From the NCBI GenBank assembly GCA_964400885.1, contig CAYNWH010000006.1, positions 1-64,000 on the forward strand: a DNA stretch of 64,000 nt, read 5' to 3'. Under the pieces are notes generated by a model. The model was not told where the DNA came from, ran no database searches, and worked only from the letters and a program-made list of their open reading frames with translations. The position numbers were made by a program, and so were the translations under genes. This document shows, one piece after another, positions 43,149 to 51,512 of the stretch; positions within the stretch are counted from its first letter, which is position 1; each line of letters starts with the position of its first letter. Source of the stretch: CAYNWH01 sp964400885 (GTDB lineage: Bacteria > Patescibacteriota > Patescibacteriia > CAIXNZ01).

Positions 43149-44978
43149 GAAGCTGTGCAGGATTGGGATACTGATAATAGCACATGGGGCAGTTGCTATG
43201 TTAAAAGCTGTTATTACGATGCTGATCCGGCTGGTACTGCTTGCCAGTGTGATTTAGGTGGTGGCGAAATTATCAGGGACGGTTTTTGCACGACTTGCCC
43301 AGACGGCAGTCATTTAGATGAGTTGGGTAATTGTGTTTCAAATATTGGGGCAGATTGTTCAAATAGATTTTGTGCTAGTTCTAATGAGAACGAGTTAAGT
43401 TCTACAGTTTGTAGTAGTGACACTGATTGTACTGATTCAAATTTTCCAACTTGTTTAACAATAGATAACCGAACGAATGATTGGCATGGAGGATTAATTA
43501 GTGGTTTTTCTGAATGTACTTTTCATAGCTGTGTGGCAGATACTTCTCATTTAGAAGATACGCCTGAGGTTTGTATTCTTGATAAGTTAGCTTGCTCATT
43601 GGGATCTGATGTTGATCCTTATAATTTGGCTAGTAGTGCGCAACAAACTTGGGATGGAGCTTGGAGTGCTTGTTATGCCACAAGCTGTGTGTCTAATGCC
43701 AGCATAGTTGGCAGCGCACCTGATGCTGCTTGCCAATGCAATACTGGTTTTCATGGAATTTCAGGTGCAGGTTGTATTGCTAATATAAGTGATTGTGACC
43801 TAATTGATCCAAGCTTAAACGACCCTTATGGGCTGGCTTTAAGCGCACGGAAGGAGTGGATTGGTGTTATTTCTTCTTGTGGTAATTTAGGGCCGGCTTA
43901 TGAAACGCCAGCCAGAGCCTGTACCACCGATAGCGATTGTACTAATGCTGCTTTCCCAGAATGTCTTTCTTCTTGTGCCAATTCTGAGCCGGTTTATGAA
44001 TCACCAGCCAAAGCCTGTACCACGAATAGCGATTGTACTAACGTTGCTTTCCCAGATTGCCTTTATTCATCAGGCTGGACAAATTGTTATCCCACAAGCT
44101 GTAAAACAGCGAAATCCTGTATTGAACGTGGAACTGTACATTATGAAGTGCCGACTAGAATCTGTACTGCAGATGCAAATTGTACAAATTCTCCCTATTT
44201 AGACTGTTTCCCATCAGTTTCAGCTTTAAGCGACAACCCACCGACACCAAATTCTACTTGTGAATTTGTCACTTATACCTTATCCGGCAATGTCAAAGAT
44301 GCTGTAACTGGCAATAATATCAGCGGTGTTAATATTAATCTGCATGATAATTATGGTCGGCCTGATTATAATGTAACCACAGATACTAATGGCAATTTTT
44401 CTGTAGCGGTAAGTATTGGCAGATATGGAGTAACAATAAGCAAGACAGGTTATTTGGATATTAATTTACCTGATTATACGATTGAAAATAATCTTAGCCA
44501 GAATTGGAAATTATATCCTAATTTCTTTGCTGTAAGTATAAGTGATAATGGCGCGTTTGATGATTATTTCAAGGTTTATTTAGATGATATGCCGGCTGGT
44601 GAGACATCATGGGCTGATCCAAATTTAAATATTACTGTTGGAGGTATAGGACGACATAAATTAGAAATTCTTTTTCGAGATTCAGATATAAGAACAGGTT
44701 TACTCTGTGGTACTGGCCAAGATCATGCTACAGGTTTTGATGTTGTTCTTACTGGTGCTGCAGTATTTTTGTCGGATCCAGCACCAATTGCTACTAGTAG
44801 TGCAAATGGTCATACAGGTTGTATGTCATGTTTTAATAACTCAACTACATGTACTGCCTCAATAACAATAACTTCACTTAAAACAGCTACTGGCGTATTA
44901 GAGGGAGAAATATCAGTTTATGGTGAAGCAAATGCTGGAAAAGCCACTTTATATATTAATTTTCCTGTAATACCTTAA
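43149..44978 (+). CDS. Cys-rich protein with a carboxypeptidase-regulatory-like domain (5' end missing)
   Basis: 609 codons continue from the gap. The first two thirds hold many disulfide-type Cys motifs (CTTCPDGSHLDELGNC, CxCxxGFHG) and short repeats with the pattern ACTTDSDCTNAAFPECL, two of them a direct 96-base duplication. From about residue 375 a beta-sandwich of the CarboxypepD_reg type appears (YTLSGNVKDAVTGNNISGVNI, then TDTNGNFSVAVSIGRYGVTISKTGY). The last 150 residues are unassigned. Likely extracellular and possibly the same gene as 42215-43048. Confidence 0.6.
   Translation, partial: EAVQDWDTDNSTWGSCYVKSCYYDADPAGTACQCDLGGGEIIRDGFCTTCPDGSHLDELGNCVSNIGADCSNRFCASSNENELSSTVCSSDTDCTDSNFPTCLTIDNRTNDWHGGLISGFSECTFHSCVADTSHLEDTPEVCILDKLACSLGSDVDPYNLASSAQQTWDGAWSACYATSCVSNASIVGSAPDAACQCNTGFHGISGAGCIANISDCDLIDPSLNDPYGLALSARKEWIGVISSCGNLGPAYETPARACTTDSDCTNAAFPECLSSCANSEPVYESPAKACTTNSDCTNVAFPDCLYSSGWTNCYPTSCKTAKSCIERGTVHYEVPTRICTADANCTNSPYLDCFPSVSALSDNPPTPNSTCEFVTYTLSGNVKDAVTGNNISGVNINLHDNYGRPDYNVTTDTNGNFSVAVSIGRYGVTISKTGYLDINLPDYTIENNLSQNWKLYPNFFAVSISDNGAFDDYFKVYLDDMPAGETSWADPNLNITVGGIGRHKLEILFRDSDIRTGLLCGTGQDHATGFDVVLTGAAVFLSDPAPIATSSANGHTGCMSCFNNSTTCTASITITSLKTATGVLEGEISVYGEANAGKATLYINFPVIP
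43893..44070 (+). repeat. Tandem 96-base coding repeat
   Basis: The unit beginning CCGGCTTATGAA at 43893 recurs as CCGGTTTATGAA at 43989, a 32-residue period. A more diverged third copy appears near 44140. Repeats like these are a plausible cause of the nearby assembly gap. Confidence 0.75.
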
Positions 44979-44982
44979 ATTT

Positions 44983-45504
44983 ATGCTTAATTATAAAACC
45001 CAGATTATAATTTTATTAATTATTATTATTGGTCTGGCCGCTGGTCTTGGCTTTTTATTTTATAACTGGCAACACAAAACTATTTTAAATTTTCCGCAAC
45101 CGTTTTTTCAGCCAGAACAAAATCAGGCCATAACACAAAAAGGAGCGGAAATCAAGACGTTAGCTTATTGTGAGCTTTTTAAAAGTGTTGCTGATGGGCA
45201 GTATGATAATTGTTTATTAAATTTGGCTTTTTCAGATAAGAACGCAGATTATTGCCAATTAATAACAGATGAAACAATTAAAAAAAATTGTGCCAGTAGG
45301 TTTCTTTATGACCAGGCTGTGGCTCAAAATTCCTTAGCAGCCTGTTTTGTTTTAGAAGATAAAATTTTATCTGACAGCTGTTTATCTCAGGTTATTGGTC
45401 AGGCGGCTAATCAGGAGACAATTTGTCAGACTTTAAGTAAACAATCAGAAATAGATTATTGTCAGGCATTTATAGAAAGAATTGCTAATTTAAATAATAT
45501 TTAA
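44983..45504 (+). CDS. Single-pass membrane protein with Cys-pair repeats
   Basis: The 173-aa product has an N-terminal transmembrane helix (about residues 7-27) and an outside domain with four to five short helical repeats, each holding paired cysteines (AYCELF/YDNCLL, ADYCQLI/KKNCAS, AACFVL/SDSCLS, ETICQTL/IDYCQAF). The regular spacing suggests disulfide-stapled helical hairpins. No known family is recognised. It follows the Cys-rich gene by four bases, so it is part of the same run. Confidence 0.65.
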   Translation: MLNYKTQIIILLIIIIGLAAGLGFLFYNWQHKTILNFPQPFFQPEQNQAITQKGAEIKTLAYCELFKSVADGQYDNCLLNLAFSDKNADYCQLITDETIKKNCASRFLYDQAVAQNSLAACFVLEDKILSDSCLSQVIGQAANQETICQTLSKQSEIDYCQAFIERIANLNNI

Positions 45505-45534
45505 AAATAAATCTAAAAATTAACTAATAATTTT

Positions 45535-46218
45535 ATGTTTGAACAACCAGGACAAACTCCCGGGGGAGCAAAACCAATGAGTCCAGGCCAAGCAGGTCCC
45601 ATGCCATCTAGACCAGAGCCAGCCAAAGAGCCTGAGGATATTTTTTCCGGCATTAATACTGGCGGCCCAAAGATGGGGACAGAAGGACCAGGTGGCCGGC
45701 CAATACCGCCTCAAATGCATAGAGGTGGTGGTGGCAAGCGTGTAATTTTAATTATTTTAATAGTGGTCATTGTTATTTTACTGATCGTGGGTGGTGTTTT
45801 AGCTTACATGAGTTTTATTCAGCAACCCAGCCAGCCAGCAGCTAATGTAAATGCTAATGCCAACGCCAATGCGAACCTTAATGCCAATGCCAATGCGAAC
45901 CTTAATGCCAATGCTAATGCGAACCTTAATGCTAATGTTAATACTAATGTTAACACTAATGCCAATGTTAATTTAGCGCCGACTCAAGATAGTGATAATG
46001 ATGGTTTAAGTGATGCGGAAGAACAAGCTTTGGGCACAAATCCTTTGAGCGCTGACACGGATAATGATGGGCTTTTTGATCAGGAAGAAGTGGAAGTTTA
46101 TCATACTAATCCTTTAAATCCTGATACTGATGGCGATGGTTTCCTTGATGGTGAAGAAGTGAGAAATGGTTATGATCCCAATGGCCCAGGCCGGCTTTTA
46201 GTTCCGCCAGCCAGTTAA
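45535..46218 (+). CDS. Membrane protein with Asn/Ala-rich linker and thrombospondin type 3 repeats (copy 1)
   Basis: A 227-aa protein. The Gly/Pro-rich cytoplasmic N-terminus (about residues 1-68) precedes one transmembrane helix (about 70-95). A linker of about 45 residues built almost only of Asn, Ala, Leu, Val and Thr (alternating N) follows. It then carries TSP3-type calcium-binding repeats (DSDNDGLSDAEE, DTDNDGLFDQEE, DTDGDGFLDGEE; about 150-210). The alternating Asn linker is probably a flexible extracellular stalk. It is paralogous in design to the next gene. Confidence 0.75.
   Translation: MFEQPGQTPGGAKPMSPGQAGPMPSRPEPAKEPEDIFSGINTGGPKMGTEGPGGRPIPPQMHRGGGGKRVILIILIVVIVILLIVGGVLAYMSFIQQPSQPAANVNANANANANLNANANANLNANANANLNANVNTNVNTNANVNLAPTQDSDNDGLSDAEEQALGTNPLSADTDNDGLFDQEEVEVYHTNPLNPDTDGDGFLDGEEVRNGYDPNGPGRLLVPPAS
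45841..45966 (+). repeat. Short tandem repeat encoding the Asn-rich linker (copy 1)
   Basis: Six-base AATGCN-type units repeat with larger near-identical blocks (GCGAACCTTAATGCC recurs three times). It lies wholly inside coding sequence and keeps frame. Confidence 0.85.
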
Positions 46219-46306
46219 AATTTTACTATTATTTAATTTATAAATTTAATTAATTATAAATTTAGAAGTAATTTAACTTTTAAGATTTAGATTTTAAAAT
46301 TTTTTT

Positions 46307-47389
46307 ATGCTTTTCGGTAAAAAGGAAGAAAAAACTGAAATAAAACAGCAGCCAGCTAAACCAAGAGTGGAACCTTATGAAATTCATGTTATGCCACCTA
46401 AGTTCCATAAGTTTTTGAGTGTCAAGAAAAAAGGCAGCGGTGTTTTGATTTTGACTATTGTTATTATTGTCATTGTTTTAGGCGGCGGAGCTTTGGCAGC
46501 TTATTATTTTATGAACCAAATGCAAAATGTCTCGCCAGCACCAATAGCTAATTTAAACCAGCTTGTCCCAACTAATTTAAACCAAAATGCCAATCAGGCC
46601 AATGCAAATGCCAATACCAATGTTAATACCAATGAGAATATTAACACTAACGCCAATGCTAACGTTAATGAAAATGTTAATGCAAATGAAAATGTGAATA
46701 CTAATATTAATCTTAATCAAAATCAGAATATTAACACTAATACAAATTTGAATGAAGCTCCGACTGTGCCAGTCATAACTTATGCTAGCAGTTCTGATAA
46801 AGATAAAGATGGATTAACTGATATGGAAGAAGCTTTGTATGGTACAGAGGTAAATAAGCCAGATACTGATGCTGATGGATTTTTAGATGGTCAGGAATTA
46901 ATTAACGGTTATAATCCTAAAGCGGCTGGTTCTTCACTTTTGGAAACTTCTGGTTTGGTTAATAAATATGAAAATCCGATTTTCAATTATGAGATTTTAT
47001 ATCCTGCCTCTTGGTTAGCGCGATCGACAGACCAGAGCTTAAATGAAGTTATTTTTCAGTCTAATACAAATGAATATATCCAGATTTTAGTTGAAGACAA
47101 TCCAGGGCAACTAGGTTTAGTTGATTGGTATTTAAGCCAATCGCCTTTGACCAATATTAATCTTCTAACTCAGGAAACGACAGGCAAGGGCTATGAAGCA
47201 TTACTAAGCCCTGATAAGTTAACTTATTATCTTAAAGCGGCGGCCAGTCCGGATAAGATTTATTTGATAACTTATAATATTGGGGATAAAACAATAGTTA
47301 ATTTTTTGACTACTTTTAAGATGATGGTTAATAGTTTTAGCTTGACCAGCGGGCAGCCAGCTGGAACAGAAACTGGGGCTGGCACATAA
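46307..47389 (+). CDS. Membrane protein with Asn-rich linker, TSP3-like repeat and a C-terminal domain (copy 2)
   Basis: A 360-aa protein with the layout of its neighbour. It has a charged cytoplasmic N-terminus, a transmembrane helix (about residues 46-70), an Asn-rich linker (about 90-150) and TSP3-like motifs (SDKDKDGLTDMEEALYGT and DTDADGFLDGQE, about 160-195). It adds a C-terminal domain of about 150 residues (from YENPIFNYEILYPASW) with a PsbP-like/lipoprotein-like pattern. Role unknown; cell-surface location inferred. Confidence 0.72.
   Translation: MLFGKKEEKTEIKQQPAKPRVEPYEIHVMPPKFHKFLSVKKKGSGVLILTIVIIVIVLGGGALAAYYFMNQMQNVSPAPIANLNQLVPTNLNQNANQANANANTNVNTNENINTNANANVNENVNANENVNTNINLNQNQNINTNTNLNEAPTVPVITYASSSDKDKDGLTDMEEALYGTEVNKPDTDADGFLDGQELINGYNPKAAGSSLLETSGLVNKYENPIFNYEILYPASWLARSTDQSLNEVIFQSNTNEYIQILVEDNPGQLGLVDWYLSQSPLTNINLLTQETTGKGYEALLSPDKLTYYLKAAASPDKIYLITYNIGDKTIVNFLTTFKMMVNSFSLTSGQPAGTETGAGT
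46577..46755 (+). repeat. Short tandem repeat encoding the Asn-rich linker (copy 2)
   Basis: Degenerate AATGCN/AATNNT hexamers encode alternating Asn with Ala, Thr, Val, Glu, Ile and Leu. The codons are diverse, so the amino-acid pattern rather than the DNA is conserved. Confidence 0.8.
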
Positions 47390-47416
47390 ATAAAGCACAG
47401 TTAATTCGAGTATTTT

Positions 47417-47866
47417 ATGATAATTAACTTTTATTCTAAAGTTAAAACTGATTTGCCATTTACGCTAAAAATTGCCAGGGAAATAATCAATGAAATAGTT
47501 AAAGAATTAAAAAGCAAAAAAGATTTTGAAGTGACAATTTCCATTGTTAGTGATAAAGAAATTAAATTATTAAATAAACAATATAGAGGCAAAGATAAGG
47601 TGACAGATGTTCTGACTTTTAGTCAGCAAGAAGGAGAAAATTTAATTTTGCCTAAAGGGAGGGATAACTATTTAGGCGATATTTTAATTTGCTATCCGCA
47701 GATTAAAAGACAGGCAAAAATATATAAAAAAAGCATTAAAGCTGAATTCACACTGTTATTGATTCATGGTTTTTTACACCTTTTAGATTATGAAGACGAA
47801 ACAGCCAAAGGCTTTTTAAAAATGAATCAATTGCAGAAAAAAATTTTAGCAAAAATTTATGATTAA
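47417..47866 (+). CDS. ybeY: Endoribonuclease YbeY (rRNA maturation factor), atypical metal site
   Basis: A 149-aa member of the UPF0054/YbeY family, a metal-dependent RNase involved in 16S rRNA 3'-end maturation. The upstream motif NKQYRGKDKVTDVLTFS (about residues 53-69) is typical. The metal motif reads HGFLHLLDYEDE (about 115-126) where the family has HGxLHLxGYDHE, so the third histidine ligand is replaced by Asp. The gene overlaps dgkA by eight bases. Confidence 0.9.
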   Translation: MIINFYSKVKTDLPFTLKIAREIINEIVKELKSKKDFEVTISIVSDKEIKLLNKQYRGKDKVTDVLTFSQQEGENLILPKGRDNYLGDILICYPQIKRQAKIYKKSIKAEFTLLLIHGFLHLLDYEDETAKGFLKMNQLQKKILAKIYD

Positions 47867-48230
47867 CTTGCGGCGCTTAGGTAAAAGTTTTAAATATGCT
47901 AGCTGGGGATTGCAGAAAGTATGGTGGGAAGAACAAAATTTTCGCATCCATATAATAGTAGCTTTGATAATTTTACTTCTGGCTATTTATTTGCAAATTC
48001 AAGTTTGGCAATTTATCATTTTATTGCTGATAATTGGTTTAGTTTTAATTTTGGAAATTATTAATAGCATTTTTGAACGATTACTGGATCTTTTGAAGCC
48101 CAGAATACATCAGTATGTTAAGGATATTAAAGACATGACAGCGGCCATTGTTTTTATTGGCGCTTTGATAGCTTTTTTAATTGGCATTCTAATTTTTCTA
48201 CCCTATATTATTAATTTATTTATAAAATAA
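47859..48230 (+). CDS. dgkA: Prokaryotic diacylglycerol/undecaprenol kinase (DgkA family)
   Basis: A 123-aa membrane kinase with three transmembrane helices. Conserved family features are the amphipathic N-terminus (SFKYASWGLQKVWWEEQNFRIH), LILEIINSIFERLLDL near residues 63-78 with the catalytic Glu and Asn, and VKDIKDMTAAIVF near 87-99. In many bacteria without diacylglycerol cycling the substrate is undecaprenol; which applies here cannot be told. The start overlaps ybeY. Confidence 0.92.
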   Translation: MINLRRLGKSFKYASWGLQKVWWEEQNFRIHIIVALIILLLAIYLQIQVWQFIILLLIIGLVLILEIINSIFERLLDLLKPRIHQYVKDIKDMTAAIVFIGALIAFLIGILIFLPYIINLFIK

Positions 48231-48265
48231 TTAACAAGTATTAAATATATTAATCTATAAAATTC

Positions 48266-49510
48266 ATGGCGCAAGAGGAAATAATTGTTGGTTTGGATAT
48301 TGGCTCAACTTCAATAAAAATTGCAGTTGGACAGCGAGCTAACAGCGAAGAAAAACATGCAAAATTACATATTATTGGTGCTGTTGAACAAGAAGCAGAG
48401 GGAATTAATCGTGGGGTGATCACTAGCATTGAGGATGCAGTAAGCAGTGTCAGTAAAGCTCTAGATAAAGCAGAAAAGTTAATTGGTATGCCAATTGAAC
48501 AGGCTTGGGTTAGTATTTCCGGCGGCCATATCGTTTCTCAGATTAGCAAAGGCGTAGTCGCGGTTTCTAAGACCGATGGTGAAATTAGGGAAGAAGACGT
48601 GGAAAGAGCGATTGAAGCTGCTAGGACAGTAACAACGCCGCCTAATTACGAAATTTTGCATGTTATCCCCCGCAGTTTTAATGTTGATGGCCAGGCCAAT
48701 ATAAAAGATCCAGTCGGCATGACTGGTGTACGCTTGGAAGTAGAAACTTATATTATTGAAGGCTTAAGTTCACAGATAAAAAATTTAACCAAATGCGTTT
48801 ATCAGACTGGTTTAGATATAGAAGATTTAGTTTTATCTATATTAGCTACAAGCGAAGCAGTTTTAAATAACCGGCAAAAGGAATTAGGCGTAGCTGTAGT
48901 TAATATTGGCGGAGCAACGACAGGTTTGGCTGTTTTTGAACAGGGTGATTTATTAAATACGGCCATATTACCAATTGGTTCAGAACATATTACTTCAGAT
49001 ATTGCTATTGGACTAAGGACATCTATTGATGTGGCTGAGGCGATAAAATTAAAATATGGTATAGCTTCTACTAAAGGTTTAGAAAAAAAAGATGAATTTG
49101 ATTTGCAGGAGTTTGCCGAAAGTGAGGAAGGATTGGTAAGTAAAAAATATTTAGCCGAAATTATTGAAGCCCGGGTGGAAGAAATTATGGATAAAGTTGA
49201 TGAAGAGCTAAAAAAGATTGAAAGAAGCGGTGCCTTACCAGCGGGCATTATTTTAACTGGTTCAGGCGCTAAGCTGCCTAAAATTGTAGAAGTAGCCAAA
49301 AGGAAATTAAGGTTACCAGCCGCCTTGGGATATCCTTACGATATTATTAGTGTTATTGATAAGGTAAATGATTTATCCTTTACTACTGCTATTGGTTTAG
49401 TTAAATGGGGCCATCAATTATATCGGCGGCGCAAAGGCATTTCTCGCTTTAAGAGCGTAGCTGGAGTGACAGATAAAATGAAAAAATGGTTCAAGTCATT
49501 GATGCCTTAA
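48266..49510 (+). CDS. ftsA: Cell-division protein FtsA
   Basis: A 414-aa actin-like ATPase that tethers FtsZ to the membrane. It has phosphate-1 motif GLDIGSTSIKIAVG (residues 9-22), the 1C domain with WVSISGGHI, the phosphate-2 region VVNIGGATTGLAVFE, and IILTGSGAKLPKI for adenosine binding. The C-terminal amphipathic membrane-targeting helix KMKKWFKSLM is present. It precedes ftsZ in the normal order; no ftsQ or mur genes are near. Confidence 0.96.
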   Translation: MAQEEIIVGLDIGSTSIKIAVGQRANSEEKHAKLHIIGAVEQEAEGINRGVITSIEDAVSSVSKALDKAEKLIGMPIEQAWVSISGGHIVSQISKGVVAVSKTDGEIREEDVERAIEAARTVTTPPNYEILHVIPRSFNVDGQANIKDPVGMTGVRLEVETYIIEGLSSQIKNLTKCVYQTGLDIEDLVLSILATSEAVLNNRQKELGVAVVNIGGATTGLAVFEQGDLLNTAILPIGSEHITSDIAIGLRTSIDVAEAIKLKYGIASTKGLEKKDEFDLQEFAESEEGLVSKKYLAEIIEARVEEIMDKVDEELKKIERSGALPAGIILTGSGAKLPKIVEVAKRKLRLPAALGYPYDIISVIDKVNDLSFTTAIGLVKWGHQLYRRRKGISRFKSVAGVTDKMKKWFKSLMP

Positions 49511-49562
49511 AATTGGAAATTTAGGTGAATACAAAATTTGTCCAAAAGTGTGCAAAAAGCAG

Positions 49563-49590
49563 TTGCAGAATTTTTAAAACATGCTATGAT
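49563..49590 (+). promoter_or_regulatory. Probable ftsZ promoter
   Basis: TTGCAG (49563-49568), a 16-base spacer and TATGAT (49585-49590) in the 135-base ftsA-ftsZ gap. Confidence 0.5.
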
Positions 49591-49645
49591 AAAAGCAGAT
49601 AAAGATTTTTTTAGCCAATACAATAATAAATTATAATAATTATAT

Positions 49646-50815
49646 ATGGAAATAAAGCCAGAAATAGAAACTTTTGCCAATATTAAAATCGTTGGCGTCG
49701 GCGGAGGCGGCGGTTCAGCCGTTAATCGCATGATCAATGCTAAAATTAGAGGCGTTGAATTTATTGGTGTTAATACTGATATTCAGGCATTGCACTATTC
49801 TCAAGCTGATAAAAAATTGCATATTGGCAAAACAGTGACGCGAGGACTGGGTGCAGGCATGGATCCTGATATGGGATCAAAAGCGGCTGAAGAATCACAA
49901 AATGAAATCAGAGATGCTTTAAAAGGCGCTGACATGGTTTTTATTACCTGTGGGCTAGGCGGTGGAACGGGCAGCGGCGGTGCGCCGATAGTAGCAGAAA
50001 TAGCCAAAGAATTAGGCGCTTTAACAGTAGCTGTGGTTACTAAACCTTTTTCTTTTGAAGGTGCTCAGCGTAAAGCCATAGCTGATCAGGCTTGGGAAAA
50101 ACTAGGAGAAAAGGTTGACACTTTGATTACTATCCAAAATGATCGGTTATTGCAAATCATTGATAAAAAAACCTCTTTATTAGAAGCCTTTGCAATTGTT
50201 GATGATGTTTTAAGGCATGCCGTTCAGGGCATTGCCGAGTTAGTGACTGTGCCAGGCTTAATCAATGTTGACTTTGCTGATGTCAAATCTATCATGAAAG
50301 AACAAGGCACAGCTTTAATGGGTATGGGTCAGGCCAGCGGAGAAAATCGGGCAATAGAAGCAGCAAAAGCAGCGATTTCCAGTCCTTTATTAGAAGTTTC
50401 TATGGATGGAGCTAAAGGCGTTTTATTTATAATTTCCGGCGGTTCTGAATTAAGCATGCATGAAGTCAATGAGGCAGCCAAGGTAATTACAGCTTCTGCT
50501 GATGATAATGCTAAAGTAATTTTTGGCGCTATTGTTGATGAAGATTTAGGCGAAGATGTTAAATTAACAGTTATTGCCACGGGTTTTGAAGGTAAGACCT
50601 TGAAAAACAAAGAAATAGAAGTTAAAAATTTTACTGCTAGCAAGGATTCTTATAAACCAAGCCAGTTTTTAGTTGAGGAAACAGTGGAGGAAGAAGTTGA
50701 GGCGGAGAAGAAGAAGAAAAAGGAGAAAGATGATTATAAAGTGCCAGTTACTAAAAAAGAAGAAAATGAGGAAGATTTAGATATACCCGCCTTTATTAGG
50801 AAAAAAATGATGTAA
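49646..50815 (+). CDS. ftsZ: Cell-division protein FtsZ
   Basis: A 389-aa tubulin-like GTPase that forms the division ring. It has IVGVGGGGGSAVNRMI (about residues 13-28), the tubulin signature GGGTGSGGAP (about 105-114) and the T7-loop NVDFADVKSIM near 210. A charged linker ends in EEDLDIPAFIRKKMM, the conserved tail that binds FtsA. A strong terminator follows. Confidence 0.98.
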   Translation: MEIKPEIETFANIKIVGVGGGGGSAVNRMINAKIRGVEFIGVNTDIQALHYSQADKKLHIGKTVTRGLGAGMDPDMGSKAAEESQNEIRDALKGADMVFITCGLGGGTGSGGAPIVAEIAKELGALTVAVVTKPFSFEGAQRKAIADQAWEKLGEKVDTLITIQNDRLLQIIDKKTSLLEAFAIVDDVLRHAVQGIAELVTVPGLINVDFADVKSIMKEQGTALMGMGQASGENRAIEAAKAAISSPLLEVSMDGAKGVLFIISGGSELSMHEVNEAAKVITASADDNAKVIFGAIVDEDLGEDVKLTVIATGFEGKTLKNKEIEVKNFTASKDSYKPSQFLVEETVEEEVEAEKKKKKEKDDYKVPVTKKEENEEDLDIPAFIRKKMM

Positions 50816-50829
50816 AATTTTAAATACTT

Positions 50830-50866
50830 AAGTACGGCCTCGCTACGCGGGGCCGTACTTTTTAAT
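50830..50866 (+). terminator. Terminator after ftsZ
   Basis: AAGTACGGCC at 50830 pairs with GGCCGTACTT (50851-50860) and is followed by TTT. It is a long GC-rich stem in AT-rich surroundings. Confidence 0.9.
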
Positions 50867-50886
50867 TACAGGCGATTTTTAACCCC

Positions 50887-50915
50887 TTGTTTTTTAGCTT
50901 TTTTAGACTTATAAT
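50887..50915 (+). promoter_or_regulatory. Promoter of the gene at 50936
   Basis: TTGTTT (50887-50892), a 17-base spacer and a perfect TATAAT (50910-50915). Confidence 0.6.
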
Positions 50916-50935
50916 TATTATATAAATATAGATTT

Positions 50936-51096
50936 ATGAAAAAAATAGTTTTAGCTCAATTCATAATTTTGCTTTTAGGCACGCTGTTTGCCTGGGCTAA
51001 TTTTGCCGATGAACTTTATAGTTGGCTTAATCAGCAAAGTTGCCAGCTTGGTTGCGTAGCTTACTCTGCCAAACCAAATCCCTTTCTGACCCCTTG
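50936..51096 (+). CDS. Secreted or membrane protein of unknown function (3' end lost in gap)
   Basis: 53 codons are visible. A hydrophobic signal-like N-terminus (about residues 3-22, ending FAWA) is followed by a short Cys-containing stretch (QQSCQLGCVAYSAKP). No family is recognised. The reading frame runs into the N gap. Confidence 0.5.
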
Positions 51097-51196
51097 NNNN
51101 NNNNNNNNNNNNNNNNNNNNNNNNNNNNNNNNNNNNNNNNNNNNNNNNNNNNNNNNNNNNNNNNNNNNNNNNNNNNNNNNNNNNNNNNNNNNNNNN
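51097..51196. other. Assembly gap (100 N)
   Basis: A second run of exactly 100 N, true length unknown. It separates two incomplete small genes. Confidence 0.98.
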
Positions 51197-51198
51197 TA

Positions 51199-51384
51199 GA
51201 CTGGGTCGCTTTTATTTTGGTCATCATTGGCGGTTTGAACTGGGGTCTAATCGGTTTTTTTAATTTTGATTTAGTAGCTGCAATTTTTGGCGACATGTCT
51301 GCAATTTCACGGGTAGTTTACGCCTTAGTTGGTTTGTCTGCTCTTTATATGCTTTTTAGCGCTGGTAAAATGAGCAAATCCTAG
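51199..51384 (+). CDS. DUF378 family membrane protein (5' end lost in gap)
   Basis: The 61 visible residues form two hydrophobic helices with the DUF378 pattern (LVIIGGLNWGLIGFFNFDLVAAIFG, then SRVVYALVGLSALYML). The family is small and of unknown function. The missing N-terminus should be only a few residues. A strong terminator follows. Confidence 0.8.
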   Translation, partial: DWVAFILVIIGGLNWGLIGFFNFDLVAAIFGDMSAISRVVYALVGLSALYMLFSAGKMSKS

Positions 51385-51396
51385 TAACTCTCTTTT

Positions 51397-51429
51397 AAAG
51401 AACCTGCTTTTTTTAAAAGCAGGTTCTTT
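51397..51429. terminator. Terminator after the DUF378 gene
   Basis: A perfect 15-bp stem, AAAGAACCTGCTTTT (51397-51411) with AAAAGCAGGTTCTTT (51415-51429), and a 3-base loop. A- and T-tracts make it usable in both directions. Confidence 0.88.
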
Positions 51430-51512
51430 ATCTTTATTTTTATTATTTCTTTGGTTTTAATTATTGTTTTTGTTAATCAAGCTGGCAAAAAATAAATAAC
51501 TAATATAAATTT

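Noticed and set aside
45841..46755. Tandem repeats as a CRISPR array
   Set aside because: The repeats are in-frame Asn codons inside two genes, with no spacers and no cas genes.
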